Source: Ahaetulla prasina (taxonomy: Eukaryota > Chordata > Lepidosauria > Squamata > Colubridae). Taken from it: 64,000 bases of DNA. The notes under the pieces were generated by a model. That model worked only from the letters and a program-made list of their open reading frames with translations, did no database searches and was not told the origin of the DNA. The stretch covers positions 67,237,205-67,301,204 of the forward strand of contig NC_080546.1 of assembly GCF_028640845.1 (NCBI RefSeq), in the 5' to 3' direction. Numbering within the stretch: position 1 is the stretch's first letter; the number at the start of each line of letters is the position of its first letter. Below are positions 22,760-31,390 of this stretch, piece after piece. The translations under genes were made by a program, and so were the position numbers.

Positions 22760-23026
22760 TACTGGCCTCCTGAAGCTTTGAAGCAGACAACAGAAGATCC
22801 TCCTCTGGTATCTTCCATCTAGCTCCTCCCACAGCTTCCATACTGGGGTCCTGACTTTTACTTTGAAGCTGTTGCTCTTCTTTATGCTTAAGAGCTCCTC
22901 TTGTCACCCTTTGCTCTTGTGGCTCCTCTGGTGCTGGCAGCAATGAAGCCTCTTGGATCACCACGCCTTCTTGGATCTCTTGAAGTTTTTCTAACACTTC
23001 TATTTCAACTTTCAAAACTGTAGAAA
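22749..23026 (-). pseudogene. L1-A ORF1, C-terminal part (left of the DIRS)
   Basis: After the DIRS the L1 frame resumes as STVLKVEIEVLEKLQEIQEG, RVTRGALKHKEEQQLQSKSQ and ends just before ORF2. This basic tail follows the RNA-binding domain, as in L1-G (YVLKAEVHHLRMVGERKVKL). The N-terminal remainder is at 36589-37338. Confidence 0.8.
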
Positions 23027-23070
23027 GAAGGGGCGTTGGTACTTACCTGAGACGCACCTTCTAGTTCAGT

Positions 23071-23176
23071 GGAGACAGCAGTCAGAGTGGGTGGAACTCC
23101 TCTATTCAGATTGGATAATTGCGTCTGTTAAAGCTGTAAAGTCCCACCCCTTGCTGTTGGGAAGCCCAGATTTTGA
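23071..23176 (+). repeat. DIRS left inverted terminal repeat
   Basis: From GGAGACAGCAGTCAGAGTGG to GGGAAGCCCAGATTTTG it is the imperfect reverse complement of 36473-36578. The outer extension (23027-23070, GGGCGTTGGTACTTACCTGA and on) is unique to this end, as in DIRS-1, where the two termini are unequal. Confidence 0.88.
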
Positions 23177-23278
23177 TGAAGGCGAGAAAAACCAGACTCG
23201 ATGCGTCGTGGAAAGGAGAGAAACCAAATGTTATTATGAAACCAACCAAAAAAGGGCCAGACCAAAAATAGGGAGGGG

Positions 23279-23370
23279 CTGACTGCTGTCTCCACTGAAC
23301 TAGAAGGTGCATCTCAGGTAAGTACCAACGCCCCTTCTCCGTTATGGTGGAGACAGCAGTCAGAGTGGGA
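23279..23370. repeat. DIRS internal complementary region (joined-ends copy)
   Basis: 23279-23338 (CTGCTGTCTCCACTGAACTA ... CCAACGCCCCTTC) is the reverse complement of the left outer end at 23027-23088. 23337-23370 (CTCCGTTATGGTGGAGACAG and on) is the reverse complement of the right outer end at 36556-36588. The two copies abut at CCCCTTCTCCGTTATGG. In DIRS elements this region is thought to template completion of the ends and circle formation. It lies 3' of the recombinase. Confidence 0.9.
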
Positions 23371-23390
23371 CATACCAAAGCCTAGTGTCC

Positions 23391-23900
23391 CTAACTACGG
23401 GAGGGATCGGTCTGGACTGATTCAACCTCAGATACAAGCACCTGCTGCAGCACCCTACGGTCAAAGGCTGCTTCAGCCGAAGCATATTTGTCCACTCTGT
23501 AGTGTCTAATAAACGGAGAGGGCGACGTCCAGGTGGCTGCCCTGCATATCTCTGGCAAGGAAGCCTGAGTGGACCAGGCCACTGAGGTAGCTGCACTGTG
23601 AGTGGAATGCGCTGTCAAACGCGGCAGCCTAGGCAGGGATCTCATCTTGTAGGCTTTAGCTATCGTATGTCCAATCCATCTGCCGATGGTAGACAAAGTC
23701 ACCTTGCGCCCTAAGGAAACAGGAAGGAAAGACACAAACAAGGACTCTGTCCTCCTTAACTCTGCCGTTCTCTTAATGTATATTCTCAAAGCTTTTCTAA
23801 CATCTAAAGTATGCCAACGGCGTTCCATCCCATGAACTGGGTGAGGACAAAAATTAGGCAAATTAAGTTCCTGCATGCGATGGAAAATTGAATTTACTTT
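23391..23900 (-). pseudogene. DIRS tyrosine recombinase, C-terminal part
   Basis: After L1-G the frame resumes at KVNSIFHRMQELNLPNF, then WHTLDVRKALRIYIKRT, then the catalytic C-terminus LTAHSTHSAATSVAW and FIRHYRVDKY. The family motif is HSTR; here R is replaced by H (CGC to CAC, a CpG-type change near 23600). The probable tyrosine nucleophile is present in RHYRVD. The frame runs open through L1-G sequence as one 356-residue chimeric ORF (23391-24461). Confidence 0.88.
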
Positions 23901-25315
23901 ATAATAAGTAGTTGTCAAGCCATCTGTACCTGGTGCTTTATTCGCTTTAAGCTGCTTAATTGCAAACACTATTTCCTCTGAAGAAATTAATTGATTCAAC
24001 TCTTCCCTTTGATCTACTGTAATTTCTAAAATACCGTGGTCCTGTAAATATCTATCTATATCTTTATCACTAATCACATCTCTAGAATATAACTTAGTAT
24101 AATATTCTAAAAAAGCTTTTTTAATCAAATTTTGCTGATATACTTCCTTACCTCTATATTCTATTTTATCAATTATACGTCGTTTCTGTTTCTTTCTTAA
24201 TAAATATGCTAACCACCTTCCAGGTTTATTAGAATTATTAAACAAATTATGTTTTACATATTGTAAATTAGTTGCCACCTGATCTGCCGTTAACATATTA
24301 AATTGACCTCTTAATATATTTATTGACTCTTTTATTTTACTATCTCCTGGATTGCCTACCAATAACTGCTCCTTCCTTTTAATTTCCTCTTCTAGTTCTT
24401 TTCGCCTTTTGTGCAGTCTATTTCTATATTTATTATTCATCTCTAATAAAATTCCCCTCATATAAGCTTTGCTGGTGTCCCAAACTATCTCTATAGGTGT
24501 CCTTTATCCATGTTCAAAGAAAAAAATTCCTTCATTAGAGTTTTACATTCATTTACATTTTGTTCATATTTAAACAAGTTCTCATTCATCCTCCACGACC
24601 TCCTGGCCTCTTTTTCCCGATCTAACTCAATCCATACCGGGCTATGATCAGACAAGGTTCTAGAACAAATTTTTGTCTTCTTCACTCTGAAAACAAATCA
24701 TTAGTAATTAAAATGAAATCAATCCTAGAAAAGATTGATGTCTGTCAGAAAAAATGTAAAATCTCTCTCTTTTCATTGCGTTCGCCATACATCTCTCAAT
24801 TCTAAATCTTCCATCAAATCAAAGAATGCCTTTGGCAGTTTAACACGATTGGAAATATTTCTAAGACTTCTTTTATCTTTCTGGGTATCCATCACTCCAT
24901 TCCAATCACCCATTAATATATAAGTTTTATAATCCCAAGATGTTATTCTTTATGTAAAACTTATAAAATTTTTCTTGTTGTTGATTTGGTGCATAAACTC
25001 CTATTAAAAGTATTTTCTCCTTCCAATAAAAGTTCAATAGCAATATATCTTCCTTGATTATCCGCTCAATTAATGTTGCAGATAAATTACTCTTTATATA
25101 AACAACTAGTCCATTCTTCTTTTCTGTAGCAGATGCAACAAAATGTATTCCCAATTTGAATTTATCAAATATTTCTGGTCTAATGTTCTAATATGTGTTT
25201 CTTGTAAACATACAATGTCATTTTTAAATTGCTTCAAATAATGAAATATCTTTCTTCTCTTTGTGGTGAGTTTAATCCATTGACATTCCAAGATAAAAGT
25301 CTAATTGCCATTATC
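23901..25315 (-). pseudogene. L1-G ORF2, endonuclease to RT start
   Basis: ORF2 opens MAIRLLSWNVNGLNS near 25312. Endonuclease pieces lie in several frames: IVCLQETHIRTLDQKYLINS, LLIGVYAPNQQQEKFYK and LSDHSPVWIELDREKE (near 24640). The linker TADQVATNLQYVKHNLFNNS (near 24270) follows, and RT starts with LKANKAPGTDGLTTTYYK at 23901, where the inverted part stops. Confidence 0.88.
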
Positions 25316-26494
25316 AGCAATCGAAACTTTTGAAGCACCAGCCGCAAATCATATCTTTCTTTGGGCCTTGCTCCTCCCACTGTTTCCGTCTTGGTAATAG
25401 CAGATTGAGCCTGTTGAGCCTTTTCTTCTTGTTCCTTGCGCTTGACAGCTGCTCTTGTCATCCTTGGCTCTTTTGGAATCTCTGATCCCATCTTAGACAC
25501 ATCCAACGCTTGTAAACGGTCTTCTTCCATTACTATCACTTCTTTTCTTTAATTTCACCTTCCTTTCTCCTACCATCCGGAGATGGTGGACTTCAGCCTT
25601 AAGCACATAAGCATAAAACTCTTGTGCTTTACTGACTGTATTAAGACGATGTGCTTTCCCTTCATAGTAAACTATTATACCAATTGGGATGTCCCATCTA
25701 TACTCAATCTGACGTTTTTTAAGTTCATTCACCAAAAAAGCAAACTCCTTCCTACCTCTCAACATTTTGGGGGGAATTTCCTTTAGTATTAAAATATCTT
25801 GGCCGGCTGCTTGAATCTTGTCTCCTTTAAAAAAAGCTTGTAAAATCTCATTTCTCACTGTTCTAGTAGTAAAATAAATAACAATGTCTCTGGGAAGATT
25901 TCTTTGTCTTGCTATCCAGGAATTCACACGATAAATTTTATCAATATAAAATGCCACATCTACTGGCCGAACTGCCAGAATCTCTGCAAAGGCCTCCGAA
26001 AAAATTTGCTTCAAATTCTCATTTTTACATTCTTTCAGTCCACGGATTCGTAAAGCAAGTTCCATTGCTCTATATTGTACCAAAACAATTTCATCATCAA
26101 CTTTATCCATTTTACATTGAACTGCCTCAATCTCATTTTCCAATTTTAAATTAACTTTCTTTATTTCTTCTACTTCCTGCTCCAATAAAATCACATTTGA
26201 TGCCAGACCCTGTACTGCTGACACCAAACCTTCTTTAACTTCTTTATTTCCAGTTTGAATTTCTAACATCTGTTTTTTCATCTCTGACATTTCTTCTGTA
26301 ATTAATTTAAACTTATCCTCTATCTGGGAAGTTTGCCAATTCATAGCATCGTTAAGAGATTCTTTCATAAATTCTTTCAGGTTATCCTGAAGTGCTTCCA
26401 AATTTAGTGATTTTGTATCTGCTGTATGTGCTGGAGAGACTGTTAATGTTCCTGGGGTTTTTGTAGCAGTTGACTTTAATTGTTTTGCTGCCAT
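25234..26494 (-). pseudogene. L1-G ORF1
   Basis: The 333-residue frame is open from 26494 to 25493. It starts MAAKQLKSTATKTPGTLTVS and has a long coiled coil (about residues 45-135, with LASNVILLEQEVEEIKKVNL). The RRM-like core starts at LALRIRGLKECKNENL and includes FYIDKIYRVNSWIARQRNLP and RNEILQAFFKGDK. The C-terminal domain has LRGRKEFAFLVNELKKRQIE and YYEGKAHRLNTVSKAQEF. A frameshift near 25540 precedes a basic tail (RMTRAAVKRKEQEEK) ending at ORF2. It is the best preserved L1 ORF1 in the window. Confidence 0.9.
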
Positions 26495-26504
26495 CTCTTA
26501 AAAT

Positions 26505-27150
26505 TTCTCTTTAACTTAATATTACGTATAAACCTTTTAAGTCTTTTTTTTTTCCAGTCTCAGTATCTCTTCTCCCTTCTCATTACAATGTTTAAAAAAA
26601 AAAATTTCCAGCTGGCCTTCAGCAATAAACAACAGACAGTGAGACTTATAACACTTTCGTTTTCAACTGTGTAGCTCATTAAAGAACGATCGCCATTTTC
26701 ACTTTGAAGTCAAATCCAAAACTTAAAAAAAAAGTAACAGGGAATTGATTGATTACTTGCTTTTATAATTAGAGCTCTCCTGTTTCTGTTCAGTCTGGTA
26801 TTATCTTCTTTAAGTTAAAATTGGTCCCGGCTAATATTACGTATAAACCTTTTAAGTCTTTTTTTTTTTATTAAATCAGTCTCAGTATCTCGAGCTCTTC
26901 TCCCTTCTCATTACAATGTTTAGAAAAAATTTCCAGCTGGCCTTCAGCAATAAACAGCAGACAGAGAATTGTAACACTTTCGTTTTCAACTGCGTAGCTC
27001 ATTAAAGAACGATCGCCATTTTCACTTTGAAGTCAAATCCAAAACTTAAAAAAAAAAAAATAACAGGGAATTGATTGATTACTTGCTTTTATAATTAGAG
27101 CTCTCCTGTTTCTGTTCAGTCCGGTGTTATCTTCTTTAAGTTAAAATTGG
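26505..27150 (-). repeat. L1-G 5' UTR tandem monomers (about 315 bp, two copies)
   Basis: ATTACGTATAAACCTTTTAA occurs at 26521 and 26836. CAGTCTCAGTATCT, CCCTTCTCATTACAATGTTT, TTCCAGCTGGCCTTCAGCAA and TAGCTCATTAAAGAACGATC recur in the same order at the same spacing. The repeats lie directly upstream of ORF1. Tandem 5' UTR monomers act as promoter units in mouse L1, so an analogous role is plausible. Confidence 0.85.
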
Positions 27151-27438
27151 TCCCGGAAGTTGGTCGCGGCAATTAGGTCTGCCGGAGCAGGAAAAAAGCC
27201 TCAGATCTGGAGCACTTTGAAGTTCTGAGGGGGCTTAACCCTTCGAGCCCCCTGGTATCTTCCAGGAGCTCTAGGGAAGCTCTACCTCTGCTTCTTTTTG
27301 CTCACCACCGCTTCTTCTCCCGAAGAGGGGGATTTCCGAACTGCTGGACAGCTGATTGTCGCTGTCTTAGCAGTCCAACATGATCCAGAGGTTGGTGACC
27401 AGAAAGATCACCTCCATTGCCAACGGAGCCAACCAGGA
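27151..27438 (-). promoter_or_regulatory. L1-G outer 5' UTR
   Basis: GC-richer leader upstream of the monomers, ending at the inversion point. Read on the minus strand it begins CTTCCTGGTTGGCTCCGTTG. It contains no coding sequence. Confidence 0.55.
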
Positions 27439-27655
27439 AGCTGCAAGACTATTGATTGCACAATATTGGAAGAAAGAAGACTTACCTACAATTGGAGAAT
27501 GGATTAGTAAAGTATCAAATTTAGCAGAAATGGCAAAAATTTCTGCCTACTTGAAAGACTGTACACAAGAAAAATATATTTTGGAATGGAGGAAGTGGAT
27601 TGATTATATTCAAAATAAGTATCAGATTAAAAAATATCAATTAGTTTTTGAGTGA
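27439..27655 (+). pseudogene. L1-G ORF2 C-terminus
   Basis: The frame encodes AARLLIAQYWKKEDLPTIGE, VSNLAEMAKISAYLKDCTQE and WIDYIQNKYQIKKYQLVFE, then a stop at 27653. It matches the end of ORF2 in L1-A and L1-E. Upstream residues (from about 27310) belong to the inverted 5' UTR on the other strand and are not coding. Confidence 0.9.
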
Positions 27656-28311
27656 AGTTAGGAATTATTATGTATTAGTTTAAGAAAGAAGGGAATTGAT
27701 AGTGTGATGGTGTGAAATGGAATATGTTTTATGTTATATTTTAGATTATGCTTGTTAGTTACAATACCCTGTATTCTGTTCTGGGAAGTCTCGGGGGGGG
27801 GGGGAGGAGAGGGGAAATGGGGGGGGGGAAGGGGAAGACTATAAATTGGTTGGTTGCCATTGTACAGGAATAATGGTGGGATTAAACAAGTTGGAATGGT
27901 GTAAAGTCGGGCTGCTGTCAAACCACTCCCGAAGGGAAAGAGTAAGGAAAGAGGAGTAAAGAAGGAAGAAAGTAGGTAGGCAGGTAGGTAGGTAGGAAAG
28001 AAGGGAGGGAGAAGAAAGGATAGGAGGAGGAGAAGAAGGAGAAGATAGAGGGTTAGAAAGGATGGTAGTGAGAAGTGGGAAAGAGGAGGGGAAGTAGGAA
28101 AGCGAGGAGAAGGTGGTGGAGGAAGTTTAAGAAGGATGAGAAGGGAAGAAAGGATTAAAGGGGGGAGTGGCAGTCGAGCAGCCCCGATTGAGTATAATTT
28201 GAGTATAGGACTGATTGTTGGATAAGTGATTGTATTGTACACTGGTCAAATTGTGGGAATTATTATGGAAAAATAAAAATAAAAAATTTTGCAAAAAAAA
28301 AAGAAAAGAAA
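27656..28311 (+). other. L1-G 3' UTR and poly-A
   Basis: It contains G-runs (27795-27830), a long polypurine stretch (27940-28160) and ATGGAAAAATAAAAATAAAA followed by an A-rich tail. The purine stretch gives the minus strand a spurious proline/leucine-rich frame. Confidence 0.85.
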
Positions 28312-28329
28312 GAAAATTGAATTTACTTT

Positions 28330-29208
28330 TGGTATGAATGAAGGGTCCAAACGGAGCACCACTCGGTCCGGATGGAAAACACAAAGATCACTGCCTACAG
28401 AGAGGGCAGCTAATTCTGAAATCCTCCTGGCAGAGGTGATAGCTACCAAAAAGGCAACTTTACAAGTTAATAGCCTAAGAGTGGTAGACCTTAATGGTTC
28501 ATAAGGAGGCCCTGTGAGGGAATTTAGGACCAGTGAGAGATCCCAAGTGGGATATCTATGGACCACAGGAGGACATAAATTTTTGGCCCCTTTGAAAAAT
28601 CTCCTGATAGAAGGATGTTGAGACAAGGAAGTCAGTGGATCACAGGATAGAACAGTGGAGATAGTTGCTACCTGCTTACGAAGGGTGTTGGGAGCTAACC
28701 CCTTGTCTAACCCTTCCTGCAAAAATTCCAATATCTGCAAAATAGAGACCCGGAGTGGGGAAGCCCCCACCCGCTGACACCAGGAGCAAAAAGCCCGCCA
28801 GGAGACTGAGTAAATGCGTTCAGTTGAAGGTCTCCGTGACGCTAACATGATCCTGATAAGCCTGGCAGACATATTGTCTCTTCTCATGGTGCCCCGCTCA
28901 AGTGCCAGGCGGTCAACTGGAGCCATAGAGGGTCTGAATGAACCAGAGCCCCTTGAGAGAGTGACACTCTGCTGGGAGGAATCCTCCAGAGGGGGGCCAC
29001 TGACAACGACTAGAGGACTGCGAACCAAGACCTCCGAGGCCAGTGTGGAGCAATTAAGATGACCTCCGCCTGTTCCTCCAGAATCCGACGCACCACTCTC
29101 AGGATGATTGAGAGAGGGGGGAACGCATAGTGTAACCTCTCTGGCCATGGACTGCGAAGAGCATCGACTCCCTCTGCGAGAGGATCTGGAAACCTGGAAA
29201 AGAAGCAA
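28330..29208 (-). pseudogene. DIRS tyrosine recombinase, N-terminal and core part
   Basis: The frame holds RPSTERIYSVSWRAFCSWCQ (core-binding fold), QILEFLQEGLDKGLAPNTLR and VAFLVAITSARRISELAALS. The last motif contains the first catalytic arginine (ARRISEL). It ends in RVVLRLDPSFIPKVNSI at the L1-G target duplication (28312-28329). The remaining part is at 23391-23900. Confidence 0.88.
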
Positions 29209-29528
29209 GGAAGCTGCGTGTTCTGCCGTGTTGCGAACATGTCCACCACTGGAGTGCCAAATCGACGTGAGAGGTCATTGAACAGATCTGGGTGCAGACG
29301 CCACTCCGCCTGGTCAATGACTTGACGACTGAGCCAGTCTGCCTGAACATTGGACACCCCGGAGATGTGTTCTGCAGTTAAGGACTGAAGATTCCATTCT
29401 GCCCAAAGGAATAGGTTCCTTGCTTCCTTCAAGGACTTGGACCTGGTGCCCCCTTGTCGGTTGACATGTGCCTTGGCTGTGATATTGTCCGTGAGAACTA
29501 GTACATGCTTGCCTGATAGATGGTTCAA
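29010..29528 (-). pseudogene. DIRS RNase H end and methyltransferase-like domain
   Basis: HVLVLTDNITAKAHVNRQGG and HISGVSNVQADWLSRQVID complete RNase H (about 29390-29510 and 29330). From HPDLFNDLSRRFGTPVVDMF through DALRSPWPERLHYAFPPLSI to ILIAPHWPRRSWF is the domain that vertebrate DIRS and Ngaro elements carry and that is described as related to phage adenine methyltransferases. Whether it has activity in the family is uncertain. Confidence 0.8.
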
Positions 29529-31066
29529 AGAGCTAGATAAATAGCTCGTAATTCTAGCTGGTTGATAGGAAAACGCCGTTCACGGATGGACCAGCTCCCT
29601 TGAGCCACCAGCGATTGGAAGTGTGCTCCCCAACCAAGAAGACTGGCATCTGTAGTCACCACCAAACGATGAGGCTCGTGCAGAGGAGATCCCTTGGAAA
29701 TCGCCGATGACAACTACCAGAAGAGGGACCTGCGAACCTCCTTGGGCAGCAGAACCTTGGAAGTGGAATTGCCTGTGCCCGCTTTTTGGAATGGTAACAG
29801 GAACCATTGGAGGTCTCTAGAATGAAATCTCGCCCATGGAGTGATGGAGATGGTCGATATCATCTTTCCCAGGAGTTGGGATAATGACAGCAAGGAAATG
29901 TTACTTTCCTTTAGTAAGGAACCAGCTAAAGATCTGAGACTATCCTGTCTTTCCTGTGATAAAGAGACTCTGCCTGATACTGAATCAATATTAGCTCCTA
30001 AGTGGAGTAAACAGGTTGAAGGGGTCAAATGACTTTTCTCTATGTTAATAGAGAAACCATGTAATGAAAGAGTCTGAACTACAATCTGTAGGTCCCTTCT
30101 GGCCATTGACTCTGAAGATGATAAAATTAAAATATCATCCAAATAACAATAGAGTCGGATAGGGATGGCCCTAAAATGAGCTGCCAGAGCAGCCAACACT
30201 TTGGTGAAAACCCTCGGGGCAGAAGACAACCCAAAGGGCAGGGCCTTATATTGATAGTAAACCCCCTTATAACAAAACCGGAGGAACTTCCTATGATCCG
30301 GGAGAATAGGGATATGAAGATAAGCTTCAGTGAGGTCAATGGAAGTGAGGAAGTCACCCTTCCAAATGCCAACTAAAATCGAACGAAGAGAGTGCATCTA
30401 AAACTTATGATAAACAATGAAACGATTTAGTCTCTTAAGGTCCAAAATGGGCCTCCAACCCCCAGAAGATTTGGGAACTAGAAATAAGAGAGAATAAAAC
30501 CCATGTCCCCGTTGCCTCATGGGAACTGGTTGAATTGCCCTAATATCCAATAAATGCTTAACTGCTGCTGCCATGTGGGCCTGTTTATCCCTGTCCCTAG
30601 ATACCAGACAGCGGATGAAAACATCTTTTGGAAAAGAAACAAATTCCAGAGACAAACCGTATCGAATCGTATTCTTAACCCAATTATCAGAAGTAGAAAA
30701 CTCCCATTGATCTGCAAAATAGGCTAATCTGTCCCCTACAGGAGGACTAGCAATGCACTTATCGATGACGCCGGAATGGACGACTTCCTCCTCCACGAAA
30801 GGGCCTACCCCGTGAAACTCTATCATGACCTCCCCTTTGTCTAGGGTGCCAGGACCCCTGGAACCTAGAAGAACCAGCCCCCCATTCAGAACCTCGAAAA
30901 GAAGATCGACGGGAGAAAGGATTGAATCTGGCTTCCCCTCTGCGATGAACTGAAGATAAAATCTTTCTTTTGTCTTTAGTCTCGACCAATAAGGGGTCCA
31001 ATGCAGCACCAAAAAGGAGTTCCCCCGTGAAGGGAGCAGACGCCAGTCTCCATTTGTGGCGGGCAT
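29525..31066 (-). pseudogene. DIRS reverse transcriptase and RNase H start
   Basis: One frame contains stops at 30398 and 29714. RT motifs in order are PVPMRQRGHGFYSLLFLVPK, GGWRPILDLKRLNRFIV, FLTSIDLTEAYLHIPI, YQYKALPFGLSSAPRVFTKV and the catalytic LYCYLDDILILSS near 30140, all intact. RNase H starts near 29680 with LVVTTDASLLGWGAHF and INQLELRAIYLAL. A frameshift at about 29528 moves the rest to another frame. Removing two stops and one shift would restore continuity, so the copy is moderately young. Confidence 0.9.
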
Positions 31067-31390
31067 CCGCCTGCCAATGTCTAAGCCAGAGTAAGCGTCG
31101 AGCCGTCAAGGCTGAAGCCATAGATTTGGAAGCAAAACGTATGGCATGTAAGGTGGCATCCGCCGAAAATTGAACAGCTGTAATTATCTTATTCAGGTCT
31201 TGATGGATACGAGTATCCTCTGCTGGAAGTTTATCCTGTAATTGTCTAAGCCACAACAAGGTGGACCTATTAAAGAAAGATGCTGAAGAAGCTGACCGGA
31301 TCGCCCAAGCTGCACCTAGGTGTGCTCTCTGTAGGACTTGCTCCGCCCGTCTATCCTCCAGGCGGAGGTTCTCTTCAGGCTGGCCTGGAA
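30745..31390 (-). pseudogene. DIRS Gag C-terminal part (left of the L2)
   Basis: The frame continues as GQPEENLRLEDRRAEQ and LLWLRQLQDKLPAEDT, FSADATLHAIRFASKSMASA, LWLRHWQADARHKWRLASAP, and ends in an Arg/Gly/Ser-rich basic tail (SRGRPFRGGGSRPFRRHR) that probably binds nucleic acid. Its last part overlaps the start of the RT frame (from 31066), as is usual in DIRS elements. Confidence 0.7.

Larger units (their letters stand above)
23901..28311. mobile_element. L1-G: twin-primed L1 with inverted 5' part
   Basis: A perfect 18-base duplication, GAAAATTGAATTTACTTT, lies at 23883-23900 and 28312-28329. 23901 to about 27438 is minus strand and runs from the L1 5' UTR through ORF1 into ORF2. About 27439-28311 is plus strand and holds the ORF2 C-terminus, the 3' UTR and poly-A. 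The RT palm to the start of the C-terminus is missing at the inversion point. This is the signature of twin priming during L1 insertion. Confidence 0.92.

Noticed and set aside
27658..28242. 194-residue minus frame rich in Pro, Leu and Ser
   Set aside because: It is the complement of the purine-rich L1-G 3' UTR; the composition is an effect of the tract.
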